The notes: generated by a model from the sequence alone, not told the origin. DNA of 64,000 nt from an uncultured Eubacteriales bacterium (GCA_905207625.1 CAJLLT010000002.1:1-64000); one strand, 5' to 3'. Shown: positions 27,316-35,561, numbered from the stretch's first letter. Numbers and translations are program-made.

Positions 27316-27367
27316 AAAACACCATTGCCACTCGAACTTTGAGAGTTCGGATTTCAATGGTGTTTTT
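27316..27367. terminator. Bidirectional terminator at the left edge of the accessory segment
   Basis: Nested stem: AAAACACCATTG outside and CGAACT/AGTTCG inside, with A-run and T-run on the two sides. Apart from this and the GH3 promoter, 27133-27500 holds nothing recognisable. Confidence 0.75.
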
Positions 27368-27500
27368 ACTGGACACAACCGGAAAGGGCGAAGCAGGGCG
27401 GGTAAATGCTCTGTCGTTGTCCTTCCATACCTGCCGGGAGGATGTGCCTCGCTCCCGTTTTCAGAGACGGATTCCGCCATTCCGTTGAAAGGTCGATTTC

Positions 27501-28142
27501 CTAATATCCTATTGCAATACAGCAATCGTCTCTGCATACGGGAGTATCTTTAACATACCCAACAAACGAAAACATATATGTTTCACCCGATGAAGCCTGG
27601 AAGCCGTTACCCAGTACAATAGAGAAAGGGCTGTTGTCGTTTGGCAGATCCACAACTATATTCCGCATGACTTCCGTATAGCTGCCATCCGCATTTTTTC
27701 TGCTTATGGTAAGAGTAACTGCCTCAACCTTTTCATACCGCAAGGTTATAGCGGCATCGGTAATCCAACCCGCCTCGAAAACCTTTTCGGAAAGGTCGGC
27801 ATCAAGGGCACAGACCGTCGTGTCAATACAGTCAAATTCTGCCGTTACACTCTTGGCTGTCGGATTCGAGCTTGACGAAACACCCGGCAAAAGCTCCACT
27901 CTGAATGCGCTCCGTCCGCCAACGCTGGTGATGGGCAACGGAGAATAAAGCTCTGACATGAATCCGCCGCTTGCTAACGGGGAAACGGTAATACATCCGT
28001 TGTTGCTGTAATACCGGATTCCGTCAATCTCAGCATACGAGCCGTCAGGAAATCCGCCGTCAACCGACAGCTTGATTGCGTAGATGTCATCTTCATATGC
28101 CGTATTGACAGTAGGCGTACTGCTTTTGACCGTAAGATTCAT
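27501..28142 (-). pseudogene. ORF of unknown function, probably lacking its 5' part
   Basis: 213 residues, rich in Ser/Thr/Val with beta-strand periodicity (ITLRYEKVEAVTLTISRKN), without signal peptide or known motif. The ATG has no ribosome binding site, and the frame stays open upstream to the stop codon of the preceding lipoprotein gene, which is in the same frame. This looks like the C-terminal remnant of a longer beta-rich, possibly surface, protein joined at a deletion. A small intact gene with weak translation is also possible. Confidence 0.45.
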
Positions 28143-28196
28143 CGTACGGTCGGGTGGCTGTGTGCGACGGCAGTTCGGCAGACAGAAATTGACAAT

Positions 28197-28676
28197 TTAC
28201 TTTTGATTATAAAGTTCTATCAACCTATTTACTTCGTTGAGTATTTCTGTAGAACTGCCAACATATACAACACCGACAGCTGCCAGTCTACTTTTTATAA
28301 AGCATATCTCGCTTGTTGTTGATAACTGAAAATAATACGATAAATCATATCTTTCCTTATCTTCGTGCACAAATGAAACCGTACATAAAAGGTCAAAATC
28401 AGCAGGTAAATCGTTGCTTTCGTGTGATTTTGTCAAAACAAGCTTATTGACCATATCAAACAATGCAGTCATATCATCGCAACCATAGATTGTCGCATAA
28501 GTCGTTGAATATCGGGACAGTTTTAAGTAATCAATATGATAATCGCTCAAAGAGCGTTCATTATCATTCCCAAATATACGCCACTCGTCCGGCGTGCCAT
28601 CTTTTGTAATTTTACAACCCGTAATAGAAAGGCAAGCAATCAAGACAATAGTTATACAGAAAAATGCTTTTTTCAT
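28197..28676 (-). CDS. Small lipoprotein of unknown function
   Basis: 159 residues with a lipoprotein signal (MKKAFFCITIVLIACLSITGC, Cys21) and an acidic alpha/beta mature part with several Tyr-rich strands (RYDLSYYFQLS). No family recognised. GGGAGG is 14 bases before the ATG, slightly far. Its AT-rich codons differ from the flanking chromosomal genes, in line with the accessory segment. Confidence 0.6.
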   Translation of the reverse strand: MKKAFFCITIVLIACLSITGCKITKDGTPDEWRIFGNDNERSLSDYHIDYLKLSRYSTTYATIYGCDDMTALFDMVNKLVLTKSHESNDLPADFDLLCTVSFVHEDKERYDLSYYFQLSTTSEICFIKSRLAAVGVVYVGSSTEILNEVNRLIELYNQK

Positions 28677-28747
28677 GACAATAGACGAGCACCTCCCGGA
28701 ATATCAGTTTATCGCTCTTTTTACCATTAAAGTAATTCGGCTTAATT

Positions 28748-29109
28748 TCAGTATCCGCGTGCCACCGTTGATGCAAGAAAAAGAGACAACAAGAATACTC
28801 CGAATGTAATTCCAAAAATGATATGACCTGCCACCTGTAACTTCTTATAATTTGAGTACTTCAAGCAAGCCACGGAAACGATAACAGAGACTGCAATCAA
28901 TGCAATCGAAACGGGAAACATAAAGCCAAATACATCAGCGTTTATGTTTTCATACATACTGTGATAAAAATCAACTTGCACGATCACATCAGGGTTGTCT
29001 TTGCTGGGAAGATGACCCACCCCGTGAAAAACTTTACAAACCACATTGGGCTCAATCCGAGAGACACCAAAACCTCTCCGATGTTTATTAGTTTTGCTTT
29101 GTTCTTCAT
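28748..29109 (-). pseudogene. Small membrane protein gene with an apparent frameshift
   Basis: A proper start (AAGGAG, then ATG at 29109) opens MKNKAKLINIGEVLVSLGLS but this frame stops after about 41 codons. A shifted frame then runs from about 29044 to 28748 with two membrane segments (PVSIALIAVSVIVSVACL and HIIFGITFGVFLLSLFLA) and no ribosome binding site of its own. Removing or adding one base near 29045-29060 would join them into a protein of about 120 residues. A sequencing error would look the same. Confidence 0.5.
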
Positions 29110-29185
29110 GGTATGATCTCCTTGAACTTAGATTTATCGATGTCTTATTATACCATAAATCTTCCCGTTTTTCAACTGTTTCCGC

Positions 29186-30331
29186 TTACATTCCGCCCAT
29201 GCCCTGATCCATGTCCTGCAGGACATCCTCCAAGGTATAGCCTTCTTCCATGCAGACAAAGCCGAGTCCTTCCACAAATTCGCCTTCATTGTTTTCGGCT
29301 ATTGATTCACCATAGCCCGCGTAATCAAAAAACTCGTCAATTTCATAAGGCAAGGAACAATCCAGCTTGTTTTCCAGCCACCATGCGCCGAGGTTATTTG
29401 CGTCCCGCACACCCGGAGCATACTCGAAAAGCTCCATCGATTCCGCAATCCGGCACACTTCGCAGGAGGTGTTGGCGTTTGCATACAGTACGGCTACCGT
29501 AAGTTTGTCCAGGTCCCGGTCAGGTATTTTTGCGGCAGCATGGCATACCTCGTTGAACGCCTCCAAGCCCTCGTCGTTCAGAATACGGTCCATCACTTCG
29601 GAGAGCGGTTTCCCGAATCGGCTGCAGCTCATTTGAATGTGGCAATCGTCGAGGCTGTCTGCGCCCAACCGTTCCAATGCAAATTCGATGGAGGATTGCT
29701 CACACGGAGGATAGACGAATTCCGTTCTTCCTCCGTGACAGATTGCCACACTGGATTCCTCGGGACCGCCACAGAGATATTCGGGGAAGGTGATGCCGTC
29801 GTAGACTTCCTCCCACGGCACTTCATCGTTGATGAACATCAGACCGTAGTCGGTCCAGATGCCGCGCTTGCTGTTCAGCAGGGCGCGACCTTCTTCGGCT
29901 CGTTTGGGATCGCGGTATTCCTCGTTGGAACAGCACCCGCCGTGAATATCCATGTAGTGTTCGACTCCTACCGTTTGCATATCCGAGATGTTCTGAATCA
30001 GCGTGATCCTGCCGAGATTGAAAGTGTAGTTGATCAGCTGCCTGAGGTCCTGTGTATCAAAGCGGGATGCCGCCGCAAGCAGTTTTCCCATCTCGGTTCC
30101 GTCAAAGCTGTCCATCCGTTTGGCGAGGTAGTTCAGCTCATGGATATTTGCGTAAGTACCTTCCATGGATTTCAGTCCTTTGGGACCAACGAGATTATTG
30201 ATGAAGACCGTAGCTTTGTGTCCGATCTCGTTCTGTTCCGTCAGTCGCATGATCTCATCATCGGAACATGGAAATGATACGGTTTCAATATGGTTTCCGC
30301 CTGTCAAAAGGGTTGCTTTGATCTGTGTCAT
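29186..30331 (-). CDS. ArdA-family antirestriction protein
   Basis: A 381-residue acidic protein. The N-terminal half has the ArdA-like pattern with IHELNYLAKRMDSF and MGKLLAAASRFDTQDLRQLINYTFNL, an Asp/Glu-rich surface typical of DNA mimics that block type I restriction enzymes, followed by a second acidic half with CHGGRTEFVYPP and a C-terminal tail DMDQGMGGM. It is longer than Tn916 ArdA (about 165 residues). It starts right after the stop of the upstream partner gene with GGAGG overlapping it, so the two are cotranslated. Carried typically by conjugative elements of gut Clostridia. Confidence 0.72.
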   Translation of the reverse strand: MTQIKATLLTGGNHIETVSFPCSDDEIMRLTEQNEIGHKATVFINNLVGPKGLKSMEGTYANIHELNYLAKRMDSFDGTEMGKLLAAASRFDTQDLRQLINYTFNLGRITLIQNISDMQTVGVEHYMDIHGGCCSNEEYRDPKRAEEGRALLNSKRGIWTDYGLMFINDEVPWEEVYDGITFPEYLCGGPEESSVAICHGGRTEFVYPPCEQSSIEFALERLGADSLDDCHIQMSCSRFGKPLSEVMDRILNDEGLEAFNEVCHAAAKIPDRDLDKLTVAVLYANANTSCEVCRIAESMELFEYAPGVRDANNLGAWWLENKLDCSLPYEIDEFFDYAGYGESIAENNEGEFVEGLGFVCMEEGYTLEDVLQDMDQGMGGM

Positions 30332-31192
30332 TTACATTCCTCCCATCGTCATGCCGTGGGTATGCGGCATTTCACTGAATTCATCCGAATTGCGGACAAA
30401 GTAGCTGTCGCCGCTGTTCCAGAAGTGGACATTCATAATGCCGTCCGGAATCCTGATATCCTGCTGTTCGGCTCCTTCGCCAAGCCCGTCCGAATTCTGA
30501 CCGGTGATGAATTCCTTGAGTTCCGCTTCTTCATCTTCTGTCAGCGGCTCGGTCAGCGTTGCACGCACTCTGCCGAAGAGGACTCCGTCAAAGCTCTCAA
30601 AATCCCATTTCAGCGACTTGATCTTTGCGACCGCCGAATTGCTCCCGTCAAAGTATTCCGCCATGTCGGTGTCGTCACTTGCGGTGTAGGCATCAAACAT
30701 GGCTTTGATTTCATCGGCATAATTATCCGCAAATCTGCCGTCAAGCTCGCAGTCGGAATCGTAGTCAAGGTCGCCGTATTCGTTGTATTCATAGACCGAG
30801 ACCGTCAGAGGAAAATAGTAATCCTCGGCCACATACTTCAGCTGAAAGTCCATGACCTTGTGGCAGAGAGAAGAAAGATTGTTCGGGGGATTCTGCGACA
30901 GCTCCGCCTTCAGTTTTTCCTTCTGCGCTTGAGGCAATTCCCGATAGAGATCGAGCGCTGTGTTGACGCTGCCGAGGCTGTCTTTGGGTGTAACCAGCGC
31001 CGTGAGTTCATTTTCAAAGTCACTCTCGCCGAAGAGCTTCACTTTGATATAGTCTTCTTCCTCGTCCGAGCAGGGGATGATGTATGCCGGAGTTCTGACA
31101 CCGATCCGACTCAAAGAGCCTGCAAGCTCCATTCGGGAGGTCGGCAGTTCAAGGACGGCGGTCTGATCGTTTCTTGTGATGATTGCTTTCAT
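30332..31192 (-). CDS. Acidic protein paired with ArdA; uncharacterised
   Basis: 286 residues, strongly acidic (for example LDYDSDCELDGRFADNYADE and LTEDEEAELKEF). Starts MKAIITRNDQTAVLELP at 31192, 10 bases after AAAGGA; the longer upstream frame is not supported. The C terminus is HGMTMGGM, like the DQGMGGM tail of the ArdA protein with which it is coupled. The charge, position and tail suggest another DNA-mimic or antirestriction helper, but I recognise no characterised family. Confidence 0.55.
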   Translation of the reverse strand: MKAIITRNDQTAVLELPTSRMELAGSLSRIGVRTPAYIIPCSDEEEDYIKVKLFGESDFENELTALVTPKDSLGSVNTALDLYRELPQAQKEKLKAELSQNPPNNLSSLCHKVMDFQLKYVAEDYYFPLTVSVYEYNEYGDLDYDSDCELDGRFADNYADEIKAMFDAYTASDDTDMAEYFDGSNSAVAKIKSLKWDFESFDGVLFGRVRATLTEPLTEDEEAELKEFITGQNSDGLGEGAEQQDIRIPDGIMNVHFWNSGDSYFVRNSDEFSEMPHTHGMTMGGM

Positions 31193-31412
31193 GTTCGTTT
31201 TTTCCTTTCGTATAGAATTCATAGATTTCTTTGTCGTTTTCATTGAGGACGGGGGAGCGCGTGCGAATCTTATCTTCCAGGCAGCAGCACCGGACGGCAC
31301 GGCATTTCCTGCGCCTGTAGTACAGGCAGTAGCGGCAGTCGCAATCTTCTTTTTTATATATAAATGTAACCGATGACGAGCCTCCTTTCAGGCAGACACA
31401 AATATTTAACAA
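31149..31412 (-). CDS. Cys-rich small protein of the mobile segment, start uncertain
   Basis: The core YKKEDCDCRYCLYYRRRKCRA...CCCLEDKI resembles the Cys-rich ORFs (Cys-rich VLP type) often seen in conjugative elements of Clostridia. A good AAAGGAGG lies within the frame just upstream of SVTFIYKK, but there is no ATG, GTG or TTG next to it; the only usable start is the TTG at 31412, before that site. The 3' end overlaps the ArdA partner gene by 44 bases. Either a noncanonical start or a gene with a lost start codon. Confidence 0.45.
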   Translation of the reverse strand: MLNICVCLKGGSSSVTFIYKKEDCDCRYCLYYRRRKCRAVRCCCLEDKIRTRSPVLNENDKEIYEFYTKGKNEHESNHHKKRSDRRP

Positions 31413-31427
31413 ACAAAAATACGAAAA

Positions 31428-31485
31428 AAGGGCAGAAGGTGCGCAAAAAGCTTTCGCTACGCGAAAGGTCGCACTTTCTGCCCTT
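31428..31485. repeat. Large nested hairpin in the region behind tRNA-Gln
   Basis: AAGGGCAGAA...TGCG pairs with CGCA..TTCTGCCCTT; inside is a second stem CTTTCGC/GCGAAAG. No gene covers 31413-31786. Confidence 0.65.
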
Positions 31486-31629
31486 AAAAATGGGTACTAC
31501 GCTTTCACCGCAGGCGAAAGCTGTTCAATATCCTGCAGGGAGCCGTTTTTTTGAAATGATATCTTTTTTTCTGCACTCTATATTCGCAAATCTCATGGTT
31601 GCGAAAAAGCGAGGAAACGCGAGAAAAAC

Positions 31630-31668
31630 CCCCGAAATCAAACGACCGTAGATCGTAAGATTTCGGGG
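31630..31668. repeat. Hairpin in the region behind tRNA-Gln
   Basis: CCCCGAAATC pairs with GATTTCGGGG, with an ACGACCGTAGATCGT inner stem. Confidence 0.6.
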
Positions 31669-31723
31669 ACTCGAAGCCATGATATCTTTTTTGGCTTCAC
31701 TATATGGCTGCGGTACTCGGATT

Positions 31724-31763
31724 CTGAACCTACTCAAGCCCTTGCGGGCTTGAGTAGGTTCAG
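31724..31763. repeat. Perfect 18-bp-stem hairpin behind tRNA-Gln
   Basis: CTGAACCTACTCAAGCCC, loop TTGC, then the exact complement. No T-run follows on either strand. It may be a recombination or replication feature of the mobile segment. Confidence 0.7.
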
Positions 31764-31786
31764 ATTCGATCGTGTCGATAATCAAA

Positions 31787-31815
31787 ACAAAAAGAGCATC
31801 CGATGGATGCTCTTT
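31787..31815 (-). terminator. Terminator of tRNA-Gln
   Basis: AGAGCATCC/GGATGCTCT stem followed by TTTTTG on the minus strand, just after the CCA end. Confidence 0.85.
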
Positions 31816-31820
31816 CTTCT

Positions 31821-31894
31821 TGGCAGCGGAATAGGGATTCGAACCCCAACAAACAGAGTCAGAGTCTGTCGTGCTACCTTTACACAATTCCGCT
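31821..31894 (-). tRNA. tRNA-Gln (anticodon CUG)
   Basis: On the minus strand the acceptor arm AGCGGAA pairs with TTCCGCT, followed by discriminator G and an encoded CCA. The D arm contains AAAGGTAGCAC, the anticodon stem ACAGA/TCTGT encloses CTCTGAC (anticodon CTG), and the T arm is GGGGTTCGAATCCC. All canonical features are present. Its 3' end faces the mobile segment at 27.5-31.8 kb. Confidence 0.93.
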
Positions 31895-31928
31895 ATCTGT
31901 ATATGCGCTCAAACGGAACGCATATATT

Positions 31929-31956
31929 ATTATACTCATTTTTCCAGGTTTGTCAA
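31929..31956 (-). promoter_or_regulatory. Promoter of tRNA-Gln
   Basis: Minus strand TTGACA, 16-base spacer, TATAAT. Confidence 0.8.
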
Positions 31957-31989
31957 TACGGTATCGCTTTTGTTCACTTTTTTTTCAAA

Positions 31990-32382
31990 CTATTTGTATA
32001 CGCGCACATATCCTTCCCCGTTACCTGAGGTTTTATTCCCCGGTTTTTTACTATGGCGGAGGAAAGATATCTGACGGATAACAAATACCACCATTCCGAC
32101 GATCAGTCCGTTTATGACAAACGATCCGGCAGCCCGGAACCAGTCTACCTGATACGCAAACATTCCGCTGAAGGGCTGTATGACCATGTATCTCGGAAAT
32201 TTATCCGGTAAAAAGACAGTGCTTGTAAACTGATTCAGAAAGGGAAAAGGAAAGCCGTAATTGAGATCTGTCATCTCCTGTGCCGTACCGACCCATTTCG
32301 GCATACATACGCTGCCCGCCGTCAGAACAGCCGCCCCTGCGGCTATAAGCAGAACATAAAGCCATTTCCTCGGTTTTTTCAC
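31990..32382 (-). CDS. Small membrane protein of unknown function
   Basis: 130 residues: an N-terminal membrane segment (WLYVLLIAAGAAVLTAGSV), an outside loop rich in aromatic residues, a second membrane segment (SFVINGLIVGMVVFVIRQISF) and a basic tail. The start is GTG at 32382, with GGAGGG eight bases upstream. It follows prfA by 18 bases and is probably cotranscribed. No family recognised. Confidence 0.65.
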   Translation of the reverse strand: MKKPRKWLYVLLIAAGAAVLTAGSVCMPKWVGTAQEMTDLNYGFPFPFLNQFTSTVFLPDKFPRYMVIQPFSGMFAYQVDWFRAAGSFVINGLIVGMVVFVIRQISFLRHSKKPGNKTSGNGEGYVRVYK

Positions 32383-32400
32383 AATATTCCCTCCCCGGGA

Positions 32401-33471
32401 TCATTCAACATCCTGTCTCAGTTTTTCCGCCTGATCGGAAGTGACAAGGGCATCTATCATCTCATCCAGGTCTCCGTTCATAAAAGCCTCAAGCTTATAC
32501 AGAGTCAGACCTATTCGGTGGTCCGTAACCCTGCCCTGAGGGAAATTATAGGTACGGATACGTTCGCTGCGGTCCCCGGTTCCTACCTGGGTCCTGCGTT
32601 CTGCGGCAATTTTTGCGTTACGTTCGTTTTCCATACTCTCAAAGATCTTGCTCCGGAGTATTTTCATCGCCTTTTCTTTGTTTTTGTACTGGCTTCGCTC
32701 GTCCTGACAGTCAACCACGGTTCCCGTTGGAACGTGAATTATCCTGATAGCGGATTCCGTTTTATTGACGTGCTGCCCCCCAGCGCCGCCGGAACGGTGG
32801 GTCTCTATAATGAGATCCGCAGGATTTATCTCGAACTCCACCTCATCGACCTCGGGCAGAACTGCCACCGTCACGGTGGAGGTGTGTATCCTTCCGGAAG
32901 CCTCGGTTTCGGGAACACGCTGGACCCGGTGAACTCCGCTCTCAAATTTCAGCCGGCTGTAAGCTCCGTCTCCGTCAATTGAAAAACTGATTTCCTTTAT
33001 TCCGCCCAGTTCCGTCTCGTTAATGCTCAGTATCTCCGTTTTATACCCCTTGCGTTCGGCATACATGGAATACATTCTGTACAGCGAATGAGCGAACAGA
33101 GCGGCCTCGTCGCCGCCGGCGCCGCCCCGGATCTCGATTATAACACTGCGGTCGTCGTTGGGGTCCTTGGGCAGGAGAAGTATTTTCATTTCCTCTCCAA
33201 GTTTTTCCAGTTTTTCTTTGCCGATTTTGTATTCCTCGTCAACAATCTCACGGAAATCGGGCTCAAGTGTCCCGTCAAGAAGTTCACGGGCTTCCTCCAC
33301 ATCTGAGGAAACCTTCTTGTACTCACGGTATTTTTCTACAATTGGAGTAAGATTTTTGAACTCCCGCATATATTTCTTATATTCCTGCTGATCCGAAACT
33401 ATCTCAGGTTCGGTCAGGCGCTGGCTTATCTGCTCATATTTCTCTTCAATGCTCTTGAGTTTTTCCAACAT
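32401..33471 (-). CDS. prfA: Peptide chain release factor 1
   Basis: A 356-residue class I release factor recognising UAA and UAG. Seen: the GGQ catalytic motif in SGGAGGQHVNKTESAIR, the HRVQRVPETEASGRIHTS block before it, and the anticodon-like RF1 element region. Start at MLEKLKSIEEKYEQ (33471) with GAGGTG upstream; the 24 extra codons of the open frame are not family sequence. HemK/PrmC, often next to prfA, is absent; a small membrane protein follows instead. Confidence 0.96.
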   Translation of the reverse strand: MLEKLKSIEEKYEQISQRLTEPEIVSDQQEYKKYMREFKNLTPIVEKYREYKKVSSDVEEARELLDGTLEPDFREIVDEEYKIGKEKLEKLGEEMKILLLPKDPNDDRSVIIEIRGGAGGDEAALFAHSLYRMYSMYAERKGYKTEILSINETELGGIKEISFSIDGDGAYSRLKFESGVHRVQRVPETEASGRIHTSTVTVAVLPEVDEVEFEINPADLIIETHRSGGAGGQHVNKTESAIRIIHVPTGTVVDCQDERSQYKNKEKAMKILRSKIFESMENERNAKIAAERRTQVGTGDRSERIRTYNFPQGRVTDHRIGLTLYKLEAFMNGDLDEMIDALVTSDQAEKLRQDVE

Positions 33472-33572
33472 ATTCAACACCTCGCTTTTCTGATTATAAC
33501 AGAACGAAAAGGGAATGTAAACATTTTTTTCCGTTTTGCCCAAAAGATTTCAACTGTTTTTCGTTTTTGGTC

Positions 33573-33601
33573 TTGACAAAAGTCTCCGGAAGGTGTATCA
33601 T
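33573..33601 (+). promoter_or_regulatory. Promoter of the FMN riboswitch-ribU unit
   Basis: TTGACA at 33573-33578, 17-base spacer, TATCAT at 33596-33601. Confidence 0.8.
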
Positions 33602-33615
33602 ATATACGATAAAAA

Positions 33616-33735
33616 GCTCTTCGGGGTTGGGTGAGATTCCCTATCGGCAGTGTAGTCTGCGAGCCGCATTGCGGCACGAACCGTTCAGGATATTCCGATA
33701 CGGTACCGACGGTAAAGTCCGGATGAAAGAAGGCG
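33616..33735 (+). ncRNA. FMN riboswitch (RFN element)
   Basis: Conserved blocks in order: CTCTTCGGGGTTGGGTGAGATTCC, CTATCGGCAGT, a variable stem GAGCCGCATTGCGGC, GATATTCCGATACGGTACCGACGGTAAAGTCCGGATGAAAGAAGG. The last pairs with the first in P1. It controls the riboflavin transporter downstream by way of the terminator that follows: FMN binding should favour termination. Confidence 0.95.
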
Positions 33736-33751
33736 GTCATACAGCTTCTTT

Positions 33752-33779
33752 GCCCCGTTGTTCGGGGCTTATTTTTTTG
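33752..33779 (+). terminator. Attenuator terminator of the FMN riboswitch
   Basis: GCCCC/GGGGC stem with GTTGTTC loop region and a T-rich tail, between the aptamer and ribU. Confidence 0.85.
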
Positions 33780-33791
33780 GAGTAATGTTCA

Positions 33792-34388
33792 ATGAAAAAA
33801 ACAAACACAAAAGTCCGCCGTATTGCGTTTACCGCTCTTCTGGGAGCGGTGGCAACGGTTCTTATGGCCATTTCTTTCAGTGTTCCCTTTATGCCGTCTT
33901 TTATCAAATTTGACCTTTCCGAGCTTCCGGCACTGCTGGCGGCATTTGCCTTCGGGCCCGTGAGCGGAGTAGCGGTCTGTCTGATAAAGAATCTGATAAA
34001 CCTGATGTTCACCACCACGGCAGGAATAGGTGAACTCTGTAATTTTCTCCTCGGCTGTTGCCTTGTGCTTCCCTCGGGAATAATCTATAAATTCCGTCAT
34101 AACAGGTTATCCGCCTTCGTCTCATCCTCCGCCGGAGCCCTTGTTATGGCACTTGCAAGCATTCCGATAAACTATTTCATCACCTACCCTTTTTATTTCC
34201 GGACGGTTGCGCCGGAAAGCGTGATCCTCGGCGCATACCGGGCTATCTTCCCGGAAACGGAAAGCATTTTGCAGGCACTTGTGATGTTCAATGCGCCATA
34301 TACGTTTGTTAAAGGCATGATCAGCGTTTTCATATGCTTTATCATATACAAAAAGCTGTCACCGATTCTCAAAGGTGACAGCAAGTAA
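33792..34388 (+). CDS. ribU: Riboflavin ECF transporter substrate-binding subunit RibU
   Basis: A 198-residue S-component with about six membrane helices. Seen: FDLSELPALLAAFAFGPVSGVAVCLIKNL, the RibU/ECF signature around helix 2-3, then long hydrophobic helices to the end. The FMN riboswitch in front fixes the substrate as riboflavin. No EcfA/EcfT module is adjacent, as expected for group II ECF systems that share one energising module. Confidence 0.93.
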   Translation: MKKTNTKVRRIAFTALLGAVATVLMAISFSVPFMPSFIKFDLSELPALLAAFAFGPVSGVAVCLIKNLINLMFTTTAGIGELCNFLLGCCLVLPSGIIYKFRHNRLSAFVSSSAGALVMALASIPINYFITYPFYFRTVAPESVILGAYRAIFPETESILQALVMFNAPYTFVKGMISVFICFIIYKKLSPILKGDSK

Positions 34389-34392
34389 TCAT

Positions 34393-35061
34393 TCATTTAA
34401 TCTGCCAGTCTATCGGCTCCTGCCCTGTACTTACAAGGAACTGATTCGTCCGTGAGAAATGGCGGCAGCCGAAAAATCCGTTGTAAGCAGACAGGGGACT
34501 GGGATGCGCCGCAGTAAGTACAAGATGCGCGGGGTTTGTTATCAGTTCTCTTTTCGCCTTTGCGTTTCCGCCCCAGAGAAGAAAAACTATGGGCTTTGAT
34601 CTCTGATTCAGTAAGGATATGACCCTGTCAGTAAAGATCTCCCAACCCATGCCGCGGTGGCTGTTTGCCTGCCCCTCCCTAACCGTAAGAACAGTGTTCA
34701 GCAGAAGCACCCCCTGTTTTGTCCAGTCGGTGAGGTTCCCGTGGTTCGGGATAACGAATCCCACGTCATCGTGAAGTTCCTTATAAATATTCACCAGTGA
34801 CGGAGGCACGGCAACACCTTTCTGAACAGAAAAACAGAGACCGTGAGCCTGTCCCGCACCGTGATAAGGGTCCTGCCCGAGAATAACGGCTTTAACATCA
34901 GCGTACGCCGTACTTTTCAGGGCATTGAAAATATTGTACATATCAGGATATATCCGGCGTGTGGAATACTCATTTTTCAAAAACTGACGAAGTTTCAGAT
35001 AATACTCCTTTTCAAACTCACCCTTGAGAAGTTCATCCCAATCATTACCCAGACAGACCAT
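34393..35061 (-). CDS. ung: Uracil-DNA glycosylase
   Basis: A 222-residue family 1 UDG removing uracil from DNA. Seen: VILGQDPYHGAGQAHGLCFSV with the catalytic Asp of GQDPYH, LLLNTVLTVREGQANSH, FLLWGGNAKAK, and the HPSPLSAYNGFFGC leucine loop. The ATG at 35061 has AAGGTGG five bases upstream; a GTG at 35070 overlaps that site. It converges with ribU and diverges from the CYTH gene. Confidence 0.96.
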   Translation of the reverse strand: MVCLGNDWDELLKGEFEKEYYLKLRQFLKNEYSTRRIYPDMYNIFNALKSTAYADVKAVILGQDPYHGAGQAHGLCFSVQKGVAVPPSLVNIYKELHDDVGFVIPNHGNLTDWTKQGVLLLNTVLTVREGQANSHRGMGWEIFTDRVISLLNQRSKPIVFLLWGGNAKAKRELITNPAHLVLTAAHPSPLSAYNGFFGCRHFSRTNQFLVSTGQEPIDWQIK

Positions 35062-35090
35062 AAAAACCACCTTTCACAGGAGAAAAAAAT

Positions 35091-35561
35091 ATGGAGATCG
35101 AAAGAAAATTCATTCTTGACAGGATGCCGCCGCTGCCCGTAACGGAACGCTCCGAAATGTATCAGGGATATATCAGCACCAACCCCACCGTCCGGATACG
35201 GAGCAAACAGGTGAACGGGAAAACCGGTTACAGACTATGTTTCAAAGGCGAGGGAACGCTTTGCCGGGAAGAGATCGAGATCGATATACCGAAGGATAAA
35301 TTCGATGCTCTTGCCTCACTTATAGGCAAACCGCTCATATACAAAATACAGACAAAACTCGACCTGGGAAACGGACTTACGGTTGAATATAATGAGGTGG
35401 AGAAGGACAGGGAAACGGGTTTTTGTTATGCCGAAGTGGAATTTGCCACGGAGAAGCAGGCCCTTGCCTTCGATCCTCCGGATTTTCTGGGCAGAGAAGT
35501 CACCGGCATCGACGGTTTCTCCATGGGCGACTACTGGCGCAGAACCAGAGAAAACAAATAG
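35091..35561 (+). CDS. CYTH domain-containing protein (inorganic triphosphatase-like)
   Basis: A 156-residue tunnel-fold protein. Seen: MEIERKFILDRMP with the ExExK signature at residues 2-6, VRIRSKQVNGKTGYRLCFKGEG, EEIEIDIP, and the late YAEVEFATE and DFLGREVTGIDGFS. CYTH proteins hydrolyse tripolyphosphate or bind nucleotide triphosphates; specific function unknown. GGAGAAAA lies upstream of the ATG. Confidence 0.88.
   Translation: MEIERKFILDRMPPLPVTERSEMYQGYISTNPTVRIRSKQVNGKTGYRLCFKGEGTLCREEIEIDIPKDKFDALASLIGKPLIYKIQTKLDLGNGLTVEYNEVEKDRETGFCYAEVEFATEKQALAFDPPDFLGREVTGIDGFSMGDYWRRTRENK

Noticed and set aside
31525..31887. A 120-residue minus-strand ORF running through tRNA-Gln and two hairpins
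   Set aside because: It reads through a tRNA and perfect inverted repeats and has no ribosome binding site.
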